A DNA stretch of 64,000 bases from Neofusicoccum parvum (Eukaryota; Ascomycota; Dothideomycetes; Botryosphaeriales; Botryosphaeriaceae): positions 3,286,001 to 3,350,000 of the forward strand of contig CP087207.1 of the NCBI GenBank assembly GCA_020912385.1, given 5' to 3'. Below are positions 43,042-52,151 of this stretch, piece after piece. Both the position numbers and the translations under genes were made by a program. Each line of letters opens with the position of its first letter. Position 1 is the first letter of the stretch. The notes below the pieces were generated by a model. That model was given only the letters and a program-made list of their open reading frames with translations, was not told where the DNA came from and ran no database searches.

Positions 43042-45135
43042 ATGACATCACCCGGGGAACTGCAGGCCCTTGAAAAGGCAGAGACCTCTAGGGATGTAGC
43101 TACCGGCAGCGCGTTGGAGATACCGGCCTCATCCGGCACACGAGACGACCCTAGGAACGAAAAGAACCTGGAGGACGAGGAGACTGCGGGAGAAATCAGC
43201 CATGCTTCCCCACCATCCTCATCGGGGCCTTCCATCTCCAACGAGCAAGAGAATGCTGAGGATCTGGAGAGAGCCAACACCGCGGCATCAGGGCCACTCT
43301 ACTCGGTGTTTCCGAGGCGTATGAAGTTGTTCATCGTCTTCATGGTTGCATGGGGAGGGTTCTTCTCTCCCCTTTCGGCCAACATCTTCTATCCCGCGTT
43401 GAACACTTTAAGCACAGAGCTTCATGTTACAGACGAGCTCATCAACTTATCCCTCACCACATACTCTATCTTCCAGGGGTTGGCACCGACAATTTTCGGG
43501 GACCTTGCGGACATGGCGGGGCGAAGACCCGCGTACATCATCGGGTTTATCATCTACATCGGGGCCAATATCGGAATTGCCCTCCAAGACTCATATGCTG
43601 CCCTGATGGTTCTCCGCTGTTTGCAAAGCACTGGCAGCAGTGGCATGATAGCTCTGGCGAACGGCGTCGTAGCAGACGTCGCTACAGTCGCCGAACGCGG
43701 AGTATGGATGGGCTGGGCGACGGGTGAGTCTTCTCCAGGAAAAGAAGGGAAGTTGTTAATTTCCCACTCTCCCCACCCATGCTCTTACAAGGTCGGCTCG
43801 ACAAGTATTGCAGCAAGTTCGCTTATGGGCACTTGAAGCATTCATTCGGATACGTTTAGTATTCCTTCTACTATACATATTTGCCTCCGGACGAATGCTT
43901 GGCGTGCCCATGAAGACATGCACGTGTTATAATACTTCCTGAACCTACCAAGTAAGAGCAGTGTGAGGGTGGGAACGCGGCAACTCTCACAAAGAATGCC
44001 GTCGATTAAGCTAAAGACAATAGGCCCAATGATGATAGGGCCCGCCGCAGGACCAGTGATCGGAGGTCTGCTTGCTCAATTCCTGGGCTGGCGGTCCATC
44101 TTCTGGTTCCTGGTCATAATGGCCAGCGTCTACCTCATCATATTCACCATCACCTTCCCGGAGACTGGCCGCAACGTCGTCGGCAACGGCTCCATCCCGC
44201 CGCAAGGTTGGAACATGTCCGTCCTCAACTACCTCTCCGTCCGGCGCGCCGCCCAACAACCCGACTCCTCTCTCTCCCGCACCCCCACACGCGAATCCGC
44301 CCGCCTGGCCCAGCGCCGCCTCGCCCGCACGCGCAAGCTCCGCTGGCCCAACCCGCTCAACACCATGAAGCTCATCCGCGAGCCGGACGTCGGGCTCCTC
44401 CTGATCTACAACTCCCTCGTGTACACCGCCTTCATGGACGTCGCCGCGTCCGCGCCCTTCCTCTTCGCCGCCACCTACTCCTTCAACGACCTGCAGATCG
44501 GCCTCTCCTTCATCCCCTTCGGCTTCGGCGCCCTGTGCGCCCCGCTCGTCAACGGCCGCCTCCTCGACGCAAACTACCGCCGCACCGCCGCCCGCATCGG
44601 CATGGTCATCGACCGCAAGCGCGGCGACGACCTGCGCGCCTTCCCCATCGAGCGCGCGCGCATCGAGGTGGCCGTGCCCATGCTTGCGGTCGGCTTGGTC
44701 GCCATCACGGCGTACGGCTGGGTGATGGAGGTCGAGACGCACCTGGCGGCGCCGCTGGTGCTGTTCTTCGTCATGGGGCTGACGCTGACGGGGACATTCA
44801 ACGTGCTGAATCTGATGCTGGTGGACTTTTATCCGCTGAGCCCGGCGACGGCGACCGCGGCGAATAATCTGGTGAGGTGTCTGGTCGGCGCGGGCGGGAG
44901 CGCGGTGGTGATTTTGATGATCAAGCGTATGGGGAGGGGGTGGTGCTTTACGTTTCATGCGTTGGTAGTGCTGGCGGCAAGTCCGATCTTGTGGGTGCTG
45001 GTGAGGTACGGGCCTGGGTGGAGGGAGAAGAGGAGGGTCAAGGCGGAGGAAGAGAAGAGGAGGAGGGAGGAGGAAGAGGAGAGGGCGTGGGCGGAAGAGG
45101 AGGAGAGGATGAGGGGAGTAGATGAGAAGGCGTGA
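43042..45135 (+). CDS. MFS transporter, DHA1 (drug:H+ antiporter) type
   Basis: Two exons (43042-43723, 44024-45135) give 597 residues with about twelve membrane segments. The first 90 residues are acidic and cytosolic. Membrane segment 1 starts KLFIVFMVAWGGFFSPLSAN. The MFS loop 2-3 motif is GDLADMAGRRPAYIIG, and the antiporter-type motif after the intron is GPAAGPVIGGLLAQFLGWRS. A charged central loop with many Arg (SARLAQRRLARTRKLRWPN) separates the halves. The C-terminus is a long Glu/Arg run, probably helical. It resembles Qdr/dityrosine-type DHA1 exporters, but the substrate is unknown. The 300-nt intron (43724-44023) is unusually long because it contains a full fold-back element. Confidence 0.9.
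43789..43953. repeat. Fold-back element copy G, full length, inside the MFS intron
   Basis: The left arm starts near CAAGGTCGGCTCGACAAGTA and reaches ATGGGCACTTGAAGCATTCA. The right arm starts CCTCCGGACGAATGCTTGGC and ends TGAACCTACCAAG. The loop (about 43855-43882) matches copy A in sense and spacing. The element covers more than half of the intron. Confidence 0.75.
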
Positions 45136-45161
45136 AGGGGTTTGGAAGAAGATTTGTGCGC

Positions 45162-45300
45162 TACAAGGTCAGTCGGGATGCATTGCATCAAGTTCACATA
45201 CGGTAGTTGAATCATTCATCTGCATACAGATGTGCAGCGAATAAGAATCCAAACCCATCCAGATGAATGCCTCAACTATCCGCGAATACAGCAAAGTGAG
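45162..45300. repeat. Fold-back element copy H
   Basis: The left arm starts TACAAGGTCAGTCGGGATGC and reaches GGTAGTTGAATCATTCATCT. The loop GATGTGCAGCGAATAAGAAT is in the same sense as copy D. The right half is CATCCAGATGAATGCCTCAA and then fades. It begins only 26 bp after the MFS stop codon. Confidence 0.65.
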
Positions 45301-45484
45301 GCGCGTTGTGAAGGGTTCAAAAGTGTCCAGGTCGCCTGTCTGGTGTCCATAATTCAGACAAGGTGATGTCACTTTCACCAGACAGTCACCCGCATGCCTT
45401 TCTTAGGAAGACTTGTGCCTTCCTCACCAAATTTCATGTACTTGATCCGGTTTAGCCCTTCCCGTAGCGAGTTGATCTGTGCCG

Positions 45485-45493
45485 CATATATAA
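45485..45493 (+). promoter_or_regulatory. Orphan TATA-box-like element
   Basis: ATATATAAA followed by a C/T-rich leader of about 60 nt, the usual look of a fungal core promoter, with no recognised gene downstream. Confidence 0.3.
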
Positions 45494-46553
45494 ACCTCCT
45501 TCTTCCTCCGCGACCTTCTCTTCTTTTCTCCTCATCCCAATTCCACTCTTCTCCCGAACGCCGCGGCTGAGGTCCAGTTGACACTTCTGGTCCAACAATC
45601 CTGGTCCCGAAAAGCCCCGGGTGGCCGCCTCGAGGTGGCGCCAGCTGCTGAAGACAGGTCCCTGCCTACAAGGGTACTTCCCTAACGCTAGGTAAGGTTG
45701 CCAGGAAACGCTTCAGGGGTGCTAACCCTACTAACTTCCCTCCCTTCTTCCGTCCTGAGTGTTTCTGGCTAAATGGTGTTGGGCGTTGACCATTGCATTG
45801 GAGTTCCCTAGTGCAGCTGTTGATCGTCGACTCCGTTTGTGTGGATCGAGTGCAAGACAGGGCTGTGCCGGGTTTAGAGGTGCTGCTAGCTACGGCACTC
45901 TCTATGACCCATCTCTTTACCCGAGCCTTATGTACCTGAGTCCAGTGGGACTCGCGCTTCCTTACAACGTGGCACGAGACATCAAACAAACTGGACTTTA
46001 GAACCTGCGCGACCAACCACACTTAAATCTCCCCACGGTGGAGGCCAAGTCGTGAGAGGCGTCTTAGTCCTACATATCTTTATAGCTTGTATACATACAT
46101 GGACATCTCGGTGTTTCACTACGGATCATACTCGTGCTCTTAAATAGAATGCGTGTACTGTGTTTCCTCTTTGTGTGAAGCTGGGGAAATCTACTAGTGA
46201 TGAAACTGAGAAGATTGATAATCCGGTCCACCCGGGCCTGATTTTACGCGACACCCGCCTATAATAGCGCCCGAAGACTTCATTTCCCTCTCTATCCGTA
46301 CCCCGCTCACTATGACCTAACGCATATATATCTTCACCACATGCTGGACTGCTACGCGCCACCAAATGGGTGATTTCATTTTTAGGCGTTGCGAACGGAC
46401 ACATTCACCTCTGTTGCGCGATATCATAAATAGCAAGGGAGGAAGATAACATCTTAAATTATTGGATTCATTCAGCGAATGTCCTGCTTCTTATGCTACT
46501 CTGCGCATGCCTATGTAGTCTCCATGCATTCCATTCATGACCACTCCAGCCCC

Positions 46554-47954
46554 TCAAAGGTCCGCATAAGTATTCGGGACACCTCCCACATAGGCATTGT
46601 AGTTCCTCTTGCCGTTCGGCGGCGACGTCTGGATAGCATATCCAGTGCCAGACAGCACACCCTGTCCATTCCGCACGATGGAGAAGGTCACGTTGCCGAA
46701 TTGGCCGTTGAAGGGCTGCGAGAAGTGGTTCGGGCCGACCTTGGTCGCCGGGTGCGACACGGGCGTGTTATCGCCAACCTGGACGACGACGTTGGTGTTG
46801 GCGGGGTCGCGGATCAGGGCGGTGAAGAAGATCTCGTCCTGGACGATGTCGTTGGGGTCCATGCAGGTCTGGTAGGCGCAGTTGTTGCCGGTGACGGAGG
46901 TTGTGCCAGCAGCCTTGGGCGCCAGGCGGTACCACCAGGTGAGCTTCTCCTGGGTGATGGCCGGCGCGACGCCGTTGTTCTTGTAGCGTGCGATGTAGTA
47001 CGGCAGCAGGTCGCGCCAGTGCTGGTGGCTGTAACCCTCGATGTACCAGCGCGCATCCGCCTCGGCGGCGACGTCTTGCGGGATGGCTGGCTCCCAGATG
47101 GGCCCGATGTAGTGGCTTTCGCCGTAGTCGTTCCAGGTCACGATCTCGACGTACTCTGGGTTGACTTGCTGGACTTGCTCCCAGCGGTCGGCCCAGAGGT
47201 CGTCGCCGCGCCAGAGGCGCTGCTTTCCGTAGCCCTTAAGGTCGGTGAAGAACCACGGGCTGACACCCATCATGTAATCCTTGTTGTCGCCAATGACGCC
47301 CTGCCAGGTCGTGTCTGGGGTGGTGCTCATGTCGCTGGCTCCGACAGGCCACATGTCCCAGCTGAAAAAGCCATCGATGGTGTTCAGGTAAGACCTCACG
47401 ACGTCCGCGCCCGAGCCGGTCCAGTCAGGGACGAGGTAGACGTCCACTTGCGACTTGATGCCAGACCAATCGCTGGCGTGATTTCCACCTTCGAAGGTGG
47501 AGACGAAAGGCAGGCTCACACCATTCCTGGAGGCCTTCTGGTAGGCGTAATTGGGTCCGTACTCCTTCATAAGGGAGACGATGTCGGCAGCGGGCCAGGG
47601 GCCGTTCTGGCCGCCCTCGTAGTCGAAGGAGAAGAAGAGCTTGAACTCGCTCGCCAGGTTGTTGGCTGAAATGAAAGCAGCGGCAACCTGGGTGCGCATG
47701 GCCTCGTTCAGCGGAGTGCCAACGTTCAAGACGAAGCCGTCAATGCCGGAAGCCTGGGCGAGCTTGATGTCGCTCGTCCACTTGTCAATGCTGTACGAGG
47801 AGAGCACATTTCCGACCTATTGAATGAGCCAGTGAGCAGTGGTTACGGGGGTGGGAGCAGTCGACATGCGCACCATGAAATGGGCAAACACGGCTTTGGC
47901 AGCTGCCTCTCCGGTGAGAGCAGCCAGTGCGGCAAAGATGCTGGAGAGCTTCAT
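46554..47954 (-). CDS. Glycoside hydrolase family 71 alpha-1,3-glucanase (mutanase)
   Basis: GH71 enzymes hydrolyse alpha-1,3-glucan, a wall polymer of many filamentous fungi, during growth, sporulation or lysis. Two exons (47954-47874, 47816-46554) give 447 residues. Residues 1-19 are the signal peptide (MKLSSIFAALAALTGEAAA) and the mature protein opens with the family hallmark KAVFAHFMVGN across the intron. The central stretch FSFDYEGGQNGPWP, PFVSTFEGGNHASDW and the C-terminal half EIVTWNDYGESHYIGPIW contain the conserved acidic residues expected of the catalytic barrel. No carbohydrate-binding module follows. The gene is divergent from the DFGDF protein gene. Confidence 0.93.
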
Positions 47955-48634
47955 CGCGGGATTGTTTGCAGATCAGGGACAAAAGGCACAGTCCTGATAG
48001 GGCGGTGAAACTCCAGGTATGGACCAGGAGAAATGATCAGACAGGCTGAAAAGGAGGATGCCTGAATCGCCGGCTGCCAGGGAAGGTTGAGAGCTGAGCG
48101 TGCCGATGAAGCAGAAAGTGGGAGGGCAGCTCGGTGGGATTTATAGAAATGCTCTAGCGACGCCGATGCTTTATTTTCAGCCTCAAGATAGCCCGAAATA
48201 GTAACCCCGTATTGGACAGCCGACAACCTGCCGTGCGACTTGCTCGCGCCCTTCAACTCACGGTCGAGAATTGGCGGCGCGCCGCCCGTTGTGGAGACGG
48301 GCCGGAGCGGGAGTCCTCATTAGGGGCAAGCCGGCGACGCCACAGCGCCGCGCTCGCTATGGACATTGACACACGGTGAAATGACCAACAGATGGGGGCG
48401 GAGAGCGAGGGCTGCCAGTGGGCGGGCTCGAGGAGGGAGTACGGCAAAACGAAGCTTGGGCTGCTGTGTCGGCCCGCCCGGCAGGCGAGCGCCAGGCGCG
48501 ATCCGGCAGGCGCGAGCCCCAAGAGGCCTGGGCCGCCAGTGTCGACAACTCCTCAAACACCACCCATCAGCATTACTCACCCCGTCACGACACACCCCTC
48601 GCGCCCGCGGGTGTCAGCTGGCCCGTTTTTCACA
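47955..48634. promoter_or_regulatory. Divergent promoter region between GH71 and the DFGDF protein gene
   Basis: 680 bp between opposite starts. The frame of the DFGDF protein stays open upstream to 48392 but is low-complexity there. Confidence 0.4.
48139..48145 (-). promoter_or_regulatory. TATA-box-like element of the GH71 gene
   Basis: TATAAAT on the minus strand, about 190 bp upstream of the GH71 start codon. Confidence 0.4.
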
Positions 48635-50548
48635 ATGTCGTTTGACCTGCTGGCCGAGTTCGGCAGCCCGCCGCCGCCACAGGCCCAGCAGAAGCGGCCC
48701 GCGCAGCCCCAGCCGAGCCCAGCAGCTCGCCCTGGCCCAGGGACGGCAAGCTTCTCGCTCTTCGACGACCTCGCCGGTCTGGGCCAGCCCTCGACACCCG
48801 CCATGCCGGGCGCCCTCTCTGCTCATGCCGGCAGCCCGGGCGTGGGTGGCTTTTCGTCCCAGGGGGTGATAGGGACTCCACCAACACCCGCCCAAGCCCA
48901 AGCCAGCATGAACGACGACTTTGGAGATTTCGCAGATGCACCCACCCCTGCTCCATCTGCAGCCCTGCCGAATCCGACCGCTATTAATACCGCCTCTCAG
49001 GCACCGGATCCGTGGGCTAGTCTCCGCACATCGACCAGCCTTACCGGCACTAAGGCTCCTTCCGGAATCTCAACGGCGCATGCCCCACAGCCTGGCTTTA
49101 ATCCTGCGGCATCAAAGAATGATCCTTTCGATTTCAGTGCCTTTGGCGTCCCATCACGCCAGCAGAATACGAATTTCCAGCAAAATTTTGCTGCACCACC
49201 GCCGGCCCCAGCGCCGAGCAAGCCCCCGGCTCCACGTGACCCCAATGTCTTGTTCGATGCCGAGAATCTCTCAGAGGATGACGATGACTTTGGTGATTTC
49301 GAGGATGCTGCTCCGGCTGTCGAGCAGCCTGCACTGATATCTTCACCGGGTCCGGTATCGTCACCCGCTCCCGTTTCCATGCCTTCACCGGCACCTGTTT
49401 CTGCGCCCAAGTTTACTCCTGAAACTGCATTTGCTCCTAAACCCAAGCCCAAGTATTCGCAGCCCCCGAAGGCCGTACCAAATGCTGCACCGACGACAAC
49501 AGCATTGAACATCGATGAGCTTCTGGGAGAGCTAGAAGTCTCAGACCCTCTCACATCAGTGGCACCGACATCGAAGCAGGAGGACTGGAAGACGAGCACC
49601 ACAGCCAAGTTCGCTTCGAAGACACAGCCGGAGTTCGGTTCGACGCAGTCGCCCGCCGCAAAGACCACATCCGCTTCAAGGACTTCGCCCGTCGCAAAGA
49701 AATCATCCAAGACTCCTGCGGCGAAATCCAGGCCTATTGGCCCGCAGCTTGGCTGGGATGATGATTGGGATGACCTGATACCCACAACGCCAGCGGCAGC
49801 TCAAGCCACCTCGCCAAATCCTGTTCCGAGCGGCTTCGAAATACCCGCACCCGCATCGATTCCTGATCCTACTCCCAACTCTCTCCCGCCAACAAACATT
49901 CCACCTCCCGCTCTTCTCCTCACTCTCTTTCCATCTATCTTCTCGTCTGCTCAGACATCCTTTTTCAAGCCTCTTGGCACTCAACCCACGCATATACGCC
50001 CAAAAATTCTGGCTGACCAGAATGTTGTCCGCTTTCTGCGCGGATATTTGACAGTCGGCATCGTTGCCGCCAGAGTCATCGCTGGGCGAAAGCTGCGCTG
50101 GAAGAGAGACAGCTTTCTGGCCCAGGGTATGAGCATTGGGCCAGCGGGCAAAGCCGGTGCCGGCGGCATGAAGCTCACCGCCATCGATCGCTCTGAGTCT
50201 AGCAAAGAGGACAGGGAAGCAGCAGATGTGGTGAGAGCATGGAAGGAGCAGGTGGGCCGTCTTCGGTCTGTGGTGGTCCAGGTGAATGCAAAAGACGACA
50301 GAGGAAGGAGTCTTGGCAGTATCCCGGAGATCGCGGAAGCGATGCCGATCCGGACCGCGAAGGAGCTGGAAGGTGGTATTGCAGCACCCAAGCCATGCGC
50401 TCTTTGCGGACTAAAAAGGAACGAGCGCATAGGCAAGGTAGACGTAGAGGTGGAAGACAGCTTTGGAGAGTGGTGGGTGGATCAGTTGAGCATGCACAGA
50501 GCGTGCAGGAACTTCTGGGAGGAGCACAAGAACAACCTGCGGTACTGA
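48635..50548 (+). CDS. DFGDF-motif protein, probable AP-1/clathrin accessory factor
   Basis: A single exon of 637 residues from the ATG at 48635. The open frame extends upstream, but MSFDLLAEFGSPPPPQ looks like the natural start. The N-terminal 400 residues are disordered and Pro/Ala/Ser-rich, with repeated short acidic-aromatic motifs: NDDFGDFADAP, DDDFGDFEDA, and related KNDPFDFSAFG and WDDDWDDLIP. Such motifs bind gamma-adaptin ear domains in aftiphilin and yeast Laa2. The C-terminal 200 residues are folded and carry CALCGLKRNER and MHRACRNFWEEH, a C-x2-C / H-x2-C set that could bind metal. A role in AP-1 vesicle traffic is inference from the motifs; I do not recognise the C-terminal domain by name. 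Confidence 0.75.
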   Translation: MSFDLLAEFGSPPPPQAQQKRPAQPQPSPAARPGPGTASFSLFDDLAGLGQPSTPAMPGALSAHAGSPGVGGFSSQGVIGTPPTPAQAQASMNDDFGDFADAPTPAPSAALPNPTAINTASQAPDPWASLRTSTSLTGTKAPSGISTAHAPQPGFNPAASKNDPFDFSAFGVPSRQQNTNFQQNFAAPPPAPAPSKPPAPRDPNVLFDAENLSEDDDDFGDFEDAAPAVEQPALISSPGPVSSPAPVSMPSPAPVSAPKFTPETAFAPKPKPKYSQPPKAVPNAAPTTTALNIDELLGELEVSDPLTSVAPTSKQEDWKTSTTAKFASKTQPEFGSTQSPAAKTTSASRTSPVAKKSSKTPAAKSRPIGPQLGWDDDWDDLIPTTPAAAQATSPNPVPSGFEIPAPASIPDPTPNSLPPTNIPPPALLLTLFPSIFSSAQTSFFKPLGTQPTHIRPKILADQNVVRFLRGYLTVGIVAARVIAGRKLRWKRDSFLAQGMSIGPAGKAGAGGMKLTAIDRSESSKEDREAADVVRAWKEQVGRLRSVVVQVNAKDDRGRSLGSIPEIAEAMPIRTAKELEGGIAAPKPCALCGLKRNERIGKVDVEVEDSFGEWWVDQLSMHRACRNFWEEHKNNLRY

Positions 50549-52151
50549 ATGGCATTGGCGCAGGGAACTGCGGAGACACTGGAACAACCAATCGGAGATA
50601 GCAGCCAAAGGTCAAGTTGAGCAGCCACACAATTCCTGAGCAAAGACGCCAAAGGGGGGGTTGAGTGATACTACACGCTGCAGCAACAGTGCCCAACATT
50701 TCGACATCCTGTAGAAGCTCGCGGACAGACGTGTGGACGTGGCACCAGGGATGCACCTCACCGCTGCCGAAGCTTCGGGACGATTCACATGAAGATGAGC
50801 TTACGGTGCTGCAACTAAGACGCTCCTTATCTCGACGAGCCACAGAGTCATTTTCCGGGCGGTACCTCAGACTGCAGCTGCTGCAGACTGCCGTGCCGTG
50901 GTCTTGGGCCACACGCCTCGGACTCAGGTGCGTTGAGACCGCCGAAGTTTCTTTACGCAGCGCAGGGACAACAGCCAGCGACCAGGTCACGGATGTACGG
51001 AAGCGGAGGCACAGTGGGCGGAGCGTGGTCCGGGGCGGCACGAAGTGTATGTAGACGCACGCAAATAGGACGAGACGGGTGGAAGACGGGAAGCCGCAGG
51101 CAGGCCGCGCAACATTAGGCGACTGTTTCCATAGCACGGCAGCGCTCACTGCCCATCGAACCAGCGCGCGCTGCTCCGTACCACCGCTTTTCGCGATAGG
51201 CCTCCGGGGAGTGGCAGGCTGGGCCACGCGTGCGCCGCGGACAGGCTGCCGCAGCAACGGTGGGAGCGCGGGCGGCGAGGCCTCCAGGCCGGCCTACGTG
51301 TGACATGCAGAGCGCGCACGCAGACGCGCCGGACAACAGCCACATGGCTGCTAACGGGCGGCCAGCACGGCTGGCGGTGGTAGCGGCGGCTGGGCGGCGG
51401 GCGGTGGCCGAGGGGTCGGGGTTTGCCTTGGGCGTCAGGCCAGGCCAGGCTCACCAGCACCGCGCTCTCTCGTGTTCAGGGTCCAGCGGCGGCGGGGGCA
51501 TGAAGTCAGCCGAGCCAGTGCGGAGCAGCGCGTCGCGCGGTCGCTAGCTTTGTTGAGCAGATGGAGGTCGCGGAGCACGCGCGATGATGAAAAGGCACTG
51601 CCTCTCGAGACTCCCGACAGACGTCCATCGGCGCTTCGGCTCTTCGTTCGCTGCCCAGCACTGAGACCTGTCCGCGAGCCCTCGACAGCAGACCCGATCA
51701 GCGACCTGTCACCTCCCACAGCCCGAGCCTCCGCCAAGCACGGCGCACCTGAGCCCTGCCTGCGTCTGTCTTGCGCGCGCGCGTCACCTGCCCCACGCTC
51801 GTCTGTCTGTCGCTGTCGCTTCGCCGCCGCAACAAAGCCAAAGCCAGAGCCAAAGCCAGCAACACGACCAGAACGCCAATGCGGCCCCGGGCTGCCATTT
51901 GATTCCTGTCACAGGCCAGACACCGGCGCCCCGACATTGGCAGCCCGCCCAAAACAAATCGCAGCACTCGCCCCGACCGCCAACGCGCGCTCTGCTCCCG
52001 CACACGTCTGCCGCCCGTACAGGTGACAGATTAGATCCGAGCAGTCGAGCAGAGGCCTGCTCCCCGCGCCCGCGCCTGCTCCACGCCGGCCCCTCTGCCG
52101 GCTCCCTCAGCCTCTCCCAACACCCCCGCTGGCCGCCCGTCAGCTTTCTAC
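50549..52151. other. Long intergenic region, likely long promoter of the PAS kinase
   Basis: 1.6 kb between two plus-strand genes, GC-rich. Open frames on both strands are long because of the base composition but show no recognisable protein. Confidence 0.4.

Larger units (their letters stand above)
45136..46553. other. Convergent intergenic region with a fold-back element and a strong TATA box but no gene
   Basis: 1.4 kb between the stops of the MFS and GH71 genes. Copy H of the fold-back family lies at 45162-45300. A TATATAAA box at about 45486 precedes a pyrimidine-rich stretch, but no convincing open frame follows. Confidence 0.45.

Noticed and set aside
10602..44023. The three repeat-bearing introns as introner-like elements (newly born introns copied as units)
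   Set aside because: Element ends do not coincide with splice sites, the introns are not alike outside the element, and copies also occur between genes. Insertion into existing introns explains this better.
45630..45700. TGGCGCCAG near 45637 as a retroelement primer-binding site
   Set aside because: Only the first few bases match any tRNA-type site, and no long terminal repeats or reverse transcriptase reading frame are present.
46479..47669. 396-codon plus-strand open frame opposite the GH71 gene
   Set aside because: It is a shadow of the GH71 coding frame; no recognisable protein.
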